Shown piece by piece: positions 27,701 through 35,841 of a stretch of DNA of 64,000 bases (the first letter of the stretch is position 1; each line of letters starts with the position of its first letter). Source of the DNA: Nitrospira sp. (GTDB lineage: Bacteria; Nitrospirota; Nitrospiria; Nitrospirales; Nitrospiraceae); contig JALHMZ010000012.1 of NCBI GenBank assembly GCA_022843785.1, forward strand, positions 1-64,000. Direction: 5' to 3'. The position numbers were made by a program, and so were the translations under genes. Below the pieces are notes generated by a model. It was given only the letters and a program-made list of their open reading frames with translations, made no database searches and was not told the DNA's origin.

Positions 27701-28963
27701 CCCACGCTGGGAAGTGTCCGGGTATGCGCTGCCGTAAGCCACCCCGTGACTCGTCAGATTCTTACCCGCTACCTTTCGCACTGGAGCCTTTCGGTCAAAA
27801 TGGCCGCCTCAAGCTCGGAGTTTCTTGAGCTGGTGATGAACGAACTGGCCACAGATGGGGGCAGGGTGCTGACCCTCGTCGATGAATCCTGCACAGACAT
27901 GACCGATCAGCAACTGTTGCAGGCGGTGAGCTCCGATTCGTCATTGGGCGAGGCCGGCATCCTCCGCCTGGTCTCCTTCACGCGGCGGGCGGAGGCTGAA
28001 CAGGACCCTGTATTTGGTGGGATACACTTTGTCACTAAGCCTATCCGTTATCAGGCCCTGCGTGATGGGCTCATGAATGTGCTGACCGACACACCTGTCT
28101 CAGCCGCACAGACACAGATTGCGGCCTCATCGACTCCACAGTTGTGCGGACACGTGTTATTAGGCGAAGACAACCCAGTCAATCAAGAGATCGCTGCACT
28201 CATGCTCCAGACCCTGGGTTGCACCGTCACGGTGGGTCAGAACGGCCGAGAAGTGGTCGATCAGGTGAAGCAGACCCCCTACGACCTCATCCTAATCGAT
28301 TGCCAGATGCCGGAGATGGACGGCTTTGAAGCGACCCGTCTGATACGTGAATGGGAAGAACTCGGATCTCGGACTGCGATCCCGATCATCGCACTTACCG
28401 CTCATGCTACTCCTGGGGATCGTGAACACTGCTTGTCTGCAGGGATGAATGACTATTTATCAAAACCGTTCTCGATGGAGCGCCTCCATACCGTGTTGGC
28501 CGCTTGGTTGCGCCCAAGTTCGGGCCAGGCAACGGTCGAACGGACAACTCTTGCAGGAACAACAGCCCCGGTTGTGACGTTATCTGAATCAGAATCACAG
28601 TCGTCATTAACCGTCGATCAAATGGCCTGGAAATCCATTACGAGGCTGCAGCGAGCTGGAGCGCCCGATAGGCTCGCGAAGGTCTTGTCGCTTTACCTGG
28701 CGGACTCACAACCACTTGTCGACAAGCTGCATCAGGGTATGGCCGCTGGAGACGCGATGGCTGTCAACCAGGCCGCTCATAGCTTGAAATCCAGCAGCTC
28801 GGTCCTCGGAGCCATATCGCTAGCAGAACTCTGCCAGCAGTTTGAGAACCTCAGTCGCCAGGGCAAACTCAAAGAGGCCGACCCGTTACTGGATCAACTG
28901 AATTCTGAGTTTTCCCATGCCTGTCAGCTGTTCCAGGGTGAACTTGAGAGGAGAGCCGCATGA
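24779..28963 (+). CDS. Hybrid sensor histidine kinase/response regulator with Hpt
   Basis: A 1394-residue phosphorelay protein. Membrane helices at about 17-37 and 270-292 bracket a periplasmic sensor of about 230 residues; HAMP follows (to about 345), then two GAF-like domains (about 355-510 and 560-705). The HisKA H-box with FLANMSHEIRTPMNGVIGM is near residue 740, the N box NLLGNAIKFT near 855 and GTGLGLSI near 922. A degenerate receiver (about 975-1100) precedes a good receiver (about 1122-1240, phospho-acceptor Asp in LIDCQMPEMDG near 1173) and an Hpt domain with HSLKSSSS near 1333. Its stop overlaps the start of a broken response regulator gene. Confidence 0.9.
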   Translation: MQDRFSLSLLQSRIGRRMFGLFVLCALVPTSILGWVSYRQVTEQLIVQASARLKQESKSQGMVLYNHLLTLTADLDRIAAELPRDGTVTEDITITASVKELGRRFQNIQLLEVGSSHRRGFTQAQVAHLQEGKPLLEIHPSSDHPPQFTMTRIVNPDRWEAGLLSARIDETSLWSTQIKEALPGDTDLVIEDGERQTLYSTFEQPVSLPDFRRRDISVPMGEGALWQLGTQEYVAGAWSMPLRHTFLIKPWVIVLSQTRESALAPVEQFRHTFLLVIASALSAVALLSLAQIRRSLQPVTVLQEGTTRLAAGDFSTRVTVTSQDEFQDLAGSFNGMTEKLSQQFHMLETISAIGQSILSSHEPAAMVKIVESRITETIVCDAVGMTLAGSEDTGLTDLSVRFMLDQSDEVNTYQCQLSEEHLTAMAAHPHHMVVMAGSLPSYLSLMMRPGLSLFLVFPIIVHEIVSGALVLAYRRHKKPPPDDVTCARRLADQVAVALANSRAIKARMQAKLELVGAVDAKQQAEERASLLQATTRSLETKEERLRHQQSATLALVQDRTVFEGTLPVTAKQLTTVAAHTLLVDRVSVWIYEHQTQSLYCLDSFDRAANQHSFGPKLIRAQYPNYMAALDRRQLITAPQTSHHPAFSELLAGVPAPQQIGARLDAPFHTQGALTGVVSIEHIGSSRDWAWDEQQFAQALANFMALVFEAARRRESEEALAIAKLAAEDATKSKAEFLANMSHEIRTPMNGVIGMTEILARTSLSATQRHYVEIIHNSGDTLLTLINDILDFSKIEAGKLEIQSVPIDLRDIVEHTVEGLAERAQRKGLDIFTDYDPSIPTAMMGDPIRIRQIVTNLLGNAIKFTQEGYVCVMVTLDSPASAGSEPIRIKLAVTDTGPGISPEGQARLFQSFSQVDGSSTRVHGGTGLGLSICKQLSELMGGTIGVTSVIGQGSTFWVALPLTLDRDSCLKRQADPTLGSVRVCAAVSHPVTRQILTRYLSHWSLSVKMAASSSEFLELVMNELATDGGRVLTLVDESCTDMTDQQLLQAVSSDSSLGEAGILRLVSFTRRAEAEQDPVFGGIHFVTKPIRYQALRDGLMNVLTDTPVSAAQTQIAASSTPQLCGHVLLGEDNPVNQEIAALMLQTLGCTVTVGQNGREVVDQVKQTPYDLILIDCQMPEMDGFEATRLIREWEELGSRTAIPIIALTAHATPGDREHCLSAGMNDYLSKPFSMERLHTVLAAWLRPSSGQATVERTTLAGTTAPVVTLSESESQSSLTVDQMAWKSITRLQRAGAPDRLAKVLSLYLADSQPLVDKLHQGMAAGDAMAVNQAAHSLKSSSSVLGAISLAELCQQFENLSRQGKLKEADPLLDQLNSEFSHACQLFQGELERRAA

Positions 28964-29115
28964 CATCCTCTGCCCAACCGGCTCTTCCACTCGCACTGAT
29001 CGTTGACGATGCCGACATTCTGTACGTCATCGCAGATGAGTTCAGCCTGAACCCAAGGATTTTCTCTGCAGATGACTCTGCCGCGAACAGAGTTTCATTG
29101 GTACAGGGCGTATGA
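28960..29115 (+). pseudogene. Truncated response regulator (receiver start only)
   Basis: A frame starts with ATGA overlapping the kinase stop and encodes 51 residues: TSSAQPALPLALIVDDADI is the beginning of a receiver domain, then the sequence leaves the family and soon ends at a stop. The remainder of the receiver, including the phospho-acceptor Asp, is missing. The position, spacing and start show it was the cognate regulator of the hybrid kinase before it lost its 3' part at about 29019. Confidence 0.7.
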
Positions 29116-29175
29116 CCGGCCAGCAGTGGCGATTCCGGTTGGAACATTTGACGCAGTAGGAAACAACGCAGGAGT
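29110..29175 (-). pseudogene. Fragment like the 3' end of a beta-propeller gene
   Basis: Read on the minus strand, this stretch encodes ALFPTASNVPTGIATAGRS, which aligns with AVFPAGTTPVGIATPGRP, the C-terminus of the propeller protein at 29435-30535. At the DNA level TTTCC, GGAAT and GG-C-GG blocks agree. No start belongs to it; it lies between the broken response regulator and the lhr fragment. Confidence 0.45.
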
Positions 29176-29176
29176 A

Positions 29177-29307
29177 GTCGGCGCCGCGATCAGCGCATAC
29201 GATCCGGATTGAATCGCCGGCCACGCCTGAACCTGAACATCAGTGGGCTCACCGATGTGGGATTGGAACCAGTCGGCAATGAGAGGATGAAAAGCAGCGA
29301 GCGGCAT
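29177..29307 (-). pseudogene. Fragment of a second lhr 5' end
   Basis: Read on the minus strand from an ATG at 29307 it encodes PLAAFHPLIADWFQSHIGEP and continues to ALIAAPT, nearly identical to the first 44 residues of the intact Lhr, but breaks off exactly where Walker A (GSGKT) should follow. The DNA agrees with 21897-22030 at roughly nine of ten positions. It is a partial second copy, diverged enough that it is not a very recent duplication. Confidence 0.8.
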
Positions 29308-29382
29308 GGCACGGAATCGTACCACACCAACTGAAGAGACTCTATTGGCTCAGAAGGAGACGTACAGGGAAGCGGGATACGT

Positions 29383-29411
29383 AGCCAGCTGCGATAGTTT
29401 CGCAGCTGGCT
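29383..29411 (-). terminator. Hairpin between the scar and the propeller gene
   Basis: A perfect 12-base-pair stem, AGCCAGCTGCGA against TCGCAGCTGGCT with a five-base loop. It lies 24 bases beyond the stop of the minus-strand propeller gene and would end its transcript; a strong T-run is missing. Confidence 0.65.
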
Positions 29412-29434
29412 GTATTGCGGTTAGTGCGTAAAAC

Positions 29435-30535
29435 TTATGGTCGTCCAGGCGTAGCAATTCCTACTGGAGTGGTCCCGGCTGGAAACACTGCGCCTAACGA
29501 AACTAGTGCGCCAGTACCGGCTGTAATTCGATAGCCAGAGACATTGCCACCACCACCGCTGTTTGACACGTACACAAATTGGCCGTTTGGTTCTACCGTA
29601 ATGCCGCTTGGTGTTGTCCCCGCTCCCACAGCTGCACCGACTGCGGTCAACGCCCCCGTCGCCCCACTGATCGTGTACGCCGACACATTGTTCGACCCTT
29701 GGTTGCTCACATACAGGAACGATCCGTTCGGCGATACGGTCACCCCGCTTGGCGACGTTCCCGCTCCCACAGCGGCTCCGACTGCGGTCAACGCCCCCGT
29801 CGCCCCATTGATCGTGTACGCCGACACATCGTCTGACCCCTGGTTGCTTACATACAGGAACGATCCGTTCGGCGATACGGTCACCCCGCTTGGCGACGTT
29901 CCCGCTCCCACAGCGGCTCCGACTGCGGTCAACGCTCCCGTCGCCCCATTGATCGTGTACGCCGACACATTGTTCGACCCTTGGTTGCTCACATACAGGA
30001 ACGATCCGTTCGGCGATACGGTCACCCCGCTTGGCGACGTTCCCGCTCCCACAGCGGCTCCGACTGCGGTCAACGCCCCCGTCGCCCCATTGATTGTGTA
30101 CGCAGAAACAGTTCCGTTACTGCTTGTCACATAAAGAAACTGTCTATTCGGCGACACCGTTGCAGCGGTAGGGTTGGCCCCTGCATCGAAAGGTGATCCG
30201 CCCACTGGTGTTAACGTACCGGTTGCGGTATTGACTGTGAAAGCGAGCACATTGTCCGTGGCTTGGTTCAATGTGATATATGCAAAGGAACCATTGGAGG
30301 ATACAGCAATTGCAGTTGGCGCAGCCCCTAATGCGGCCGGAGCGCCTACGACTGTCAATGCTCCGGTCGAGCCATTGATCGTATACGCCTGTACCTCGTT
30401 AGGTGCTGAGCTTACTACATACGCGACCGGCACAGCTCCGCTCCCAAATCCTCCTTCCCCCCCTCCTCCGTCAGCACAGCCGGAGAGAAGCAACACGATC
30501 GGCAAAGCAATCCATGACCACGTTCTTGTGTTCAT
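29435..30535 (-). CDS. YVTN-type beta-propeller lipoprotein
   Basis: A 366-residue lipoprotein (LLSGC, Cys20) with a Gly-rich spacer and then repeats of about 47 residues of the type 'SPNGSFLYVSNQGSNNVSAY', the YVTN/lactonase_2 propeller pattern. About seven blades fit the length. Four consecutive blades are almost identical at both protein and DNA level, the mark of recent unit duplication. Proteins of this type lie on the cell surface or periplasm; enzymatic lactonase activity cannot be inferred. It ends in PVGIATPGRP, as does the neighbour at 30649. Confidence 0.75.
   Translation of the reverse strand: MNTRTWSWIALPIVLLLSGCADGGGGEGGFGSGAVPVAYVVSSAPNEVQAYTINGSTGALTVVGAPAALGAAPTAIAVSSNGSFAYITLNQATDNVLAFTVNTATGTLTPVGGSPFDAGANPTAATVSPNRQFLYVTSSNGTVSAYTINGATGALTAVGAAVGAGTSPSGVTVSPNGSFLYVSNQGSNNVSAYTINGATGALTAVGAAVGAGTSPSGVTVSPNGSFLYVSNQGSDDVSAYTINGATGALTAVGAAVGAGTSPSGVTVSPNGSFLYVSNQGSNNVSAYTISGATGALTAVGAAVGAGTTPSGITVEPNGQFVYVSNSGGGGNVSGYRITAGTGALVSLGAVFPAGTTPVGIATPGRP
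29610..30115 (-). repeat. 141-base tandem repeat array
   Basis: The phrase CGCTCCCACAGC starts at 29621, 29762, 29903 and 30044: four units with a period of exactly 141 bases (47 codons). The units differ at only a few positions. This array makes the propeller gene liable to expansion or contraction by slippage or recombination. Confidence 0.9.
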
Positions 30536-30648
30536 TGGTGTCCTCGGTAGGTTGTAGTCAGAGCAGGAATCATCGTCTTGCTTATAACACCATAGGGAAT
30601 ACCTGCCAATGAAAACAGGAGTTTCTCGATTACAGCTACGATAGGTGA

Positions 30649-31857
30649 CTACGGACGGCCTGGTGTTGCGATGCTTGACGGACCAGTCCCGGTGCGGAAG
30701 GGATTCCCCAATAGTGGATTCACCGGGATAAGCAAACCGGTGGCGGTGGCAATTGTGTAGGACGACACAGTTCCTCCACTGTTTGCCACAAACAGCACTT
30801 GCCCATCCGGCGAGAGTGTGACCGCCACAGGGTTTGTTCCTGCCGGGACAGGGTTGAGGTTGCCTGATGACGGAGGCACGAGAGTCAGCAACCCGCCACC
30901 GCCGATCGTGAATGTCGTCACATTCCCCCCGCCGTTTGCCGAGTAAAGAAATTGTCCGTTGGATGAAACGATGATTCCGTTTGGAGCCGTCCCTCCAACC
31001 GGGATCGGGTTCGGGTTGCCTGCTGTCGATGAGACTTGCGTGAGAAGCCCGTTCGATCCGACCTGAAACGCGGTGAGGGTATTGGAGCCGCTATTGGCCA
31101 CATAGAGAAACGATCCATTGGGCGAAACCCTGATGCTCTTAGGAGATGTCCCTCCGGTTGGAATTGGATTGGGATGAGCCCCGGTCGCAGGGACCAGCGT
31201 CAGCAGCCCGCTTGCTCCGATCTGAAACACTGTGATGACATTGGAAGTACTGCTGGACACGTAGAGAAATTGACCATTGGGAGAAATAGCCATGCTCGAA
31301 GGAGCATCTCCTTGGACCGACACGGGATTGGTGGTGGCCCCTGTCTGAGGGACCAACGTGAGCGCTCCTGCATCTTCGATGGAAAATGCCGTCACGGTGT
31401 CAGAGCCGCGATTAGCGACGTACACAAACTGGTTGTTCGGTGAAACGGCGAGCGCGACAGGATCCATGCCGACCGGAGCCGGATTGGGATTGCTTTGGGT
31501 AGACGTCACGCGCAAGAGTCTGCCATCAGTCGCCACTCGAAATGCTGTAACGGCATTGCTGGCCCCGGCGTTCGTCACAAATGCAAAGAATCCATTGGAT
31601 GACACGGCAATGGCCGATGGATCCGCAATTTGAGTAAAGGGAGAGCCGGCAATCGCTGCCAGTGTTCCAGTGGTCGGATTGATAGTATACCCGGATACAT
31701 CGTCGGAACCGCGATTTGCCACATAGACGATCGATGTCGTGCCGACTCCTCCAATGGCGCCAAAGCCCCCGCCTCCGTCGCCATCCCCGCAGCCACTGCC
31801 GGCGAGAAGCGCACACATCGACAGCGCAAACCATGATGGTTGCCGTCTCTTCATCAT
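30649..31857 (-). CDS. YVTN-type beta-propeller lipoprotein
   Basis: A 402-residue lipoprotein with GSGC lipobox and a Gly-rich spacer, then propeller repeats with phrases such as SPNGSFLYVANSGSNTLTAF and SPNNQFVYVANRGSDTVTAF. Unlike the downstream copy its blades are diverged from one another, so it may be the older member of the pair. It ends GPSSIATPGRP. Two ATGs occur at the start (31857 and 31854). The two propeller genes are read in the same direction about 110 bases apart. Confidence 0.75.
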   Translation of the reverse strand: MMKRRQPSWFALSMCALLAGSGCGDGDGGGGFGAIGGVGTTSIVYVANRGSDDVSGYTINPTTGTLAAIAGSPFTQIADPSAIAVSSNGFFAFVTNAGASNAVTAFRVATDGRLLRVTSTQSNPNPAPVGMDPVALAVSPNNQFVYVANRGSDTVTAFSIEDAGALTLVPQTGATTNPVSVQGDAPSSMAISPNGQFLYVSSSTSNVITVFQIGASGLLTLVPATGAHPNPIPTGGTSPKSIRVSPNGSFLYVANSGSNTLTAFQVGSNGLLTQVSSTAGNPNPIPVGGTAPNGIIVSSNGQFLYSANGGGNVTTFTIGGGGLLTLVPPSSGNLNPVPAGTNPVAVTLSPDGQVLFVANSGGTVSSYTIATATGLLIPVNPLLGNPFRTGTGPSSIATPGRP

Positions 31858-32001
31858 CGCCTTGCAGTCCTTCTCCTATGATTCTATACCATTCCGGAAT
31901 GCTTAGAGCAATTACCGCATGATCTTCTGCTCGTTTCTGATCACATCGCTTCCCCCGCTAGATGCTCATCCTGTTGCCAAACACATTGCAACGGGAGCGT
32001 A

Positions 32002-32877
32002 ATGATTTCAATAGACACTGCCTCCATCTCGCTGGCACACTACCCATTCATTTGGAGCCTGCTCGGCTTGGCTACATCTCTTGTTATTCTTGGTTCAGGT
32101 TATACCGCTCGCTTTGTACTTCCGCTTGCTGAGCGCCTCTATCCCCGCATCCTGGCAACCAGCCGCGAGCCGGACCGACACTTGAGTCATATTCAGCCGG
32201 ACCAGCGGATACAGTTTGACCTTACCCGACAAGATACCTGGAAGAACATTCCGACGGACGCCGATCTGCTCTGGTGCTTCCCCGCGACACCCCTTGATCT
32301 TGTCAGACAATTCGCCGCAACACTGGAACCCCGTTCACGCCGGCTCGTGGTGCTCGGCAGTACATCGTCCTATAGAGCCGGCGATATGGAGACTGATCCC
32401 CCTTCATGGACAGACGAAACCGCGCCGATCGATCTCAGTAAATCGCGCGTGCAGGGCGAAGAGTACTTGCGGGAGAAACATGGCGCGGTTGTCCTGCGCG
32501 TGGCAGGCATCTATGGTTCGGGTCGCAATCCGCTCGACTGGATCAAGCAGGGCCGCGTCGGTCTTTCACGCAAATACGTCAACTTGATTCACGTCGAAGA
32601 CCTGGCCGAAATTTGCCTCACGGCATTGCAACGAGGCCTGTCCGGGGAGGCCTACAACGTCAGTGACGGAACGCCACGTACGTGGAAAGATATTTGCTGC
32701 ATGGCTCAGGATCGTTGGGGAATTCAGCCCTCGGTCGAAATCGATGACGCGGCGACCGGCAAACGCATCGCAAACGGCAAGCTCCTGTCGCTGCTGAGCT
32801 CCGCCCACAAATCGTTGGCCCATGTCGACCTCTGCCGATCGCTGGAGCAACTCCACTCCGAAAAGGCAGCTACCTGA
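32002..32877 (+). CDS. NAD-dependent epimerase/dehydratase family protein
   Basis: A 291-residue short-chain dehydrogenase-type protein. The dinucleotide-binding strand is SLVILGSGYTARFVLP (about 26-41), which resembles the YeeZ/epimerase-like subgroup, followed by VVLGSTSSYRAG (about 114-125), the AVVLRVAGIYGSGRN region with the likely active segment, and YVNLIHVEDLAEICLTAL. GGGAG stands before ATG 32002. The canonical YxxxK is not obvious, so it may bind nucleotide without classical epimerisation. It overlaps the CPBP protease gene by eight bases at the 3' end, on opposite strands. Confidence 0.7.
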   Translation: MISIDTASISLAHYPFIWSLLGLATSLVILGSGYTARFVLPLAERLYPRILATSREPDRHLSHIQPDQRIQFDLTRQDTWKNIPTDADLLWCFPATPLDLVRQFAATLEPRSRRLVVLGSTSSYRAGDMETDPPSWTDETAPIDLSKSRVQGEEYLREKHGAVVLRVAGIYGSGRNPLDWIKQGRVGLSRKYVNLIHVEDLAEICLTALQRGLSGEAYNVSDGTPRTWKDICCMAQDRWGIQPSVEIDDAATGKRIANGKLLSLLSSAHKSLAHVDLCRSLEQLHSEKAAT

Positions 32878-34366
32878 GGAGCGCCATCACGGTGAGACTC
32901 ACCAGCAGGTTGTTGACCGCATGCGCGATCATACCGGGAATGAGACTCCCCGTCTTTTCGTAGATCCAGGCCCATAAGAATCCGCTCCAGAGCACGCTCA
33001 CGAATCCGATAAGTCCATAGCCGTGCGCCAGCGCGAAAATACTTGCACTGAGGAGCGCGGCCGGCACGAAGGAGAACCGGCGGCGGAGCACGGCAAACAG
33101 GAGGCCGCGAAACGCCAGCTCCTCGAAGACCGGAGCAAAGATGACGTACTCCAGCAGACTGACAGTCAGAGCCGATCCTGAGGCCCATACAAGATTGGGG
33201 TCAAACCATTCTGTCCAGTGATTGGCCAGATCGAACCATTCTGCCGCTCGTCCCATCACCCACTCGCCCCAGAGACCGGCTGCAATAACCGCAAGGGTAG
33301 CCCCGATCAGCTGACTGAGTGTTGTACGATCGATGTGCAGACCGAACCCGCTCCTGAAATCGAGTTCAGTCGGTTTGAGCAAATGTACATAGGCTAGAGC
33401 CAGTAAGGGCAGATTCGCCAGTGGAATGGCCAACGCTCGCAACGACGCATGTTCGATAGGGGGAAACGACAAAAACACCATCGTAATCAACGCGCCGAGT
33501 GCCCCGCCTCGCAAGAGCACCGCCGTGCCGATCCCGCCGGACCAAGGCGGTGGAACACCAGGCGAATGCACACGCAACGCCTCCGTCTGTCGGTTGCGCA
33601 GCCACACGAGACTCAGGAGCACGGCGGAACCAATGAACAGGCAGGCAATTTCGAAGATCATCAACCGCTCTGACCGATCCTGAAGCCACTTGCCTCGCAC
33701 CTCCCGCTGCAGGGCTACTGACGCCAATAGCACCTGATCGCCGGTTTGCTGAGCTAATCTGGCGGCCAAGCTATTGTAGAACCACCCCGCCGGTAATGTT
33801 TCGGCCAATGCCGCCTGCAACTCTCCCACCCGTTCAGCTTTCACGGTCGGACCGCCATAGGCCGCCTCAATCCATTGTCCGAAGAGAGGCATCGGCGCGG
33901 CAAGGTTCTGCCACGTCTTCGCTTCATCCAACGCATCCTGTTTCTGCCCAAACTCTCCTTGAAGGATCGCCAGGCGCAACTTGGACAAGGGATCACCGGT
34001 GGTCTGCACAAGTTCCCGGTACCATTCAATCGCCTGGCGCCGCTCTTTTTCGCTGCTGCCGAGCGTCCACTCTGTAAGCCGCTGCTGCCAGACAGGCGCA
34101 TGATGCAGGCCGTCTTGCGCTTCCATCATGCGGCTGACCATTAATTCGAGAGCGCGATCGGGTGCTTCGATCCGGTCGAGTTTCGGAAATGTGGCAGAGG
34201 ACCAGAGGATTGTTCCAATGGCCGCGAACAAAATGACTGCTGAGAATACGTTCACGACACGAGAGAATTCGGATTGAAACGGCTTGGTAAAACGACCCGA
34301 TAGAGGCCGAGCGTCAATCTCTTCCGGCTCTTGTGGTTGGTCGAATTGTACGGTGTTGTCAGCCAT
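32870..34366 (-). CDS. CPBP-family intramembrane protease
   Basis: A 498-residue membrane protein. One helix lies near residues 33-55, a helical soluble insert of about 150 residues follows, and then a multi-helix C-terminal half. The CPBP (Rce1/Abi) motifs are present: FEELAFRGLLFAVLRRR near 413, a LAHGYG motif near 443 and AHAVNNLLVSL near the end. Rce1-type glutamyl proteases cleave prenylated or membrane-bound peptides; bacterial members act on bacteriocin immunity or envelope processing. The long N-terminal extension is unusual for the family. It converges with the epimerase gene. Confidence 0.8.
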   Translation of the reverse strand: MADNTVQFDQPQEPEEIDARPLSGRFTKPFQSEFSRVVNVFSAVILFAAIGTILWSSATFPKLDRIEAPDRALELMVSRMMEAQDGLHHAPVWQQRLTEWTLGSSEKERRQAIEWYRELVQTTGDPLSKLRLAILQGEFGQKQDALDEAKTWQNLAAPMPLFGQWIEAAYGGPTVKAERVGELQAALAETLPAGWFYNSLAARLAQQTGDQVLLASVALQREVRGKWLQDRSERLMIFEIACLFIGSAVLLSLVWLRNRQTEALRVHSPGVPPPWSGGIGTAVLLRGGALGALITMVFLSFPPIEHASLRALAIPLANLPLLALAYVHLLKPTELDFRSGFGLHIDRTTLSQLIGATLAVIAAGLWGEWVMGRAAEWFDLANHWTEWFDPNLVWASGSALTVSLLEYVIFAPVFEELAFRGLLFAVLRRRFSFVPAALLSASIFALAHGYGLIGFVSVLWSGFLWAWIYEKTGSLIPGMIAHAVNNLLVSLTVMALLR

Positions 34367-34605
34367 GTCCCGCGACTATATCATGCGTTCTTGCCCACGC
34401 TATACCCCTCGAAATAGCTACTTTTCATGACCCATCTCATGTGGATTTCCTCTCCGCCCATCTGCGTCTCGAGGCAATTCTGACATAGCCTCCTGGAGTA
34501 GACTTGGCTTATACTCTCGGTGCTAACCACGCAGGATTCCAGGGTTTCAACAACGGCGCAGCCCTGCATGCAGCAGCTCGCACCGACAGCGAACAAAGGT
34601 ACGTC

Positions 34606-35817
34606 ATGAGAATTGCGATTCAGCATGTCCGTGTCATCAATGGGATCGGAGGTGTCGTCGATCGCGCTACCCTGATTATTCGCGGCTCGAAGATTATAGC
34701 CCTCGGGCCTAGTCGTGAGATCCGAATCCCATCGGGCTGTACACGGATCGATGGCCGGGGACTAACGGTCATGCCTGGCCTGATCGACTGCCACGTGCAT
34801 TTGTGTCTGGGAGGAGAACCGGATGTGGTCTCTGCGGTGGAATCGGAACCCGCCGCCTATACTCTCTTAAAGTCAGCGCGTCACGCTCAGGCGACGATCG
34901 AAGCAGGGTTCACCACAGTGCGCGACGTTGGCTCGCGAGACCACTCCATCTTCGCGCTCAAGCGCGCCATCGAGGCCGGCCTGATGCCAGGTCCTCGTAT
35001 CGTCGGTGCCGGCCAGGTCATCTGTATGGTCGGCGGTCATGCCAGATTTATCGGCCGAGAAGTGGCAGGAGTTGAACAGGTGAGATCCGCTGTCCGTGAT
35101 CAGATTGCCGCAGGAGCGGAGGTGATCAAGGTGATTGCATCGGGAGGAGTTCTGACGCCCGGCACCTCGCCGGACCAGGCCCAGATGACAATGGAAGAAT
35201 TACAGGCGGCCGTCGATGAAGCCACACGAGCCGGGAGAAAAGTTGCGGCCCATGCCCATGGCGCATCCGGCATGAAGCCGGCTATTCGCGCAGGCGTCCA
35301 TTCGATCGAACATGCGACATTGCTGGATGAAGAAGCCGCCGATTTGTTTGAAGCGAACGGGGTCTATATGGTTCCGACCCTATCGGCCCTCTCCACTACA
35401 GCGGCTTGCCGGCGGGGATGCGGCATTCCTGACAGCGCTCGCGACAAGGCAAAAGCCATGACAAAACGCCATCAAGTGAGCTTCAAACAGGCCTACCGCC
35501 GCGGACTTTTGATCGCCATGGGCACGGATGCAGGAACGCCGTTCAACTACCACGGCGACAATGCGCAGGAGGTGGAGCGGATGGTGGCGCTCGGCATGAC
35601 ACCAATGGACGCGATGATTGCCTCCACATCCGCCGCGGCGAATCTTCTTGGGATTCACGCCTCAGTGGGCACGCTGGCCAAAGGAATGGAGGCCGACTTG
35701 GTTCTGATCGAGGGCAATCCCCTCAAGCGGATTGAGATCCTGCGCGACCGTAGCCGAATCATGGGCGTGATGCGAGCAGGACGGTTTCTGGCAGGCCCTC
35801 TTGTCGGTAAGGGGTAA
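34606..35817 (+). CDS. Metal-dependent amidohydrolase
   Basis: A 403-residue TIM-barrel hydrolase of the imidazolonepropionase/Xaa-Pro dipeptidase-like branch. Metal and catalytic residues are visible: HVH near 63-65, the Lys that would be carbamylated in EVIKVIASGG near 175, AAHAHG near 216, SIEHATL near 236 and MGTDAGTP near 307. The C-terminal small domain closes with LAKGMEADLVLIEGNP. The frame runs upstream to 34504, but those 34 residues have no family similarity and AAAGG precedes the ATG at 34606. Substrate is unknown; related enzymes act on cyclic amides and dipeptides. Confidence 0.85.
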   Translation: MRIAIQHVRVINGIGGVVDRATLIIRGSKIIALGPSREIRIPSGCTRIDGRGLTVMPGLIDCHVHLCLGGEPDVVSAVESEPAAYTLLKSARHAQATIEAGFTTVRDVGSRDHSIFALKRAIEAGLMPGPRIVGAGQVICMVGGHARFIGREVAGVEQVRSAVRDQIAAGAEVIKVIASGGVLTPGTSPDQAQMTMEELQAAVDEATRAGRKVAAHAHGASGMKPAIRAGVHSIEHATLLDEEAADLFEANGVYMVPTLSALSTTAACRRGCGIPDSARDKAKAMTKRHQVSFKQAYRRGLLIAMGTDAGTPFNYHGDNAQEVERMVALGMTPMDAMIASTSAAANLLGIHASVGTLAKGMEADLVLIEGNPLKRIEILRDRSRIMGVMRAGRFLAGPLVGKG

Positions 35818-35841
35818 CCTACTCACCCTTCACTCCTCACC
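35818..35841. repeat. Word repeat (TCACCCTTCAC type) between two genes
   Basis: CTACTCACCCTTCACTCCTC followed by ACC, between the amidohydrolase stop and the DnaJ stop. It is of the same word type as the repeats at 18821, 19121 and 48812. Confidence 0.5.

Noticed and set aside
29610..30115. Regular repeats that might look like a CRISPR array
   Set aside because: Units are 141 bases, contiguous, without unique spacers, and are in frame in a lipoprotein gene.
29544..30134. Plus-strand 196-codon open frame with regular repeats in the propeller region
   Set aside because: It is the antisense of the 141-base coding array; the repeats arise from the propeller gene, and there is no ribosome site.
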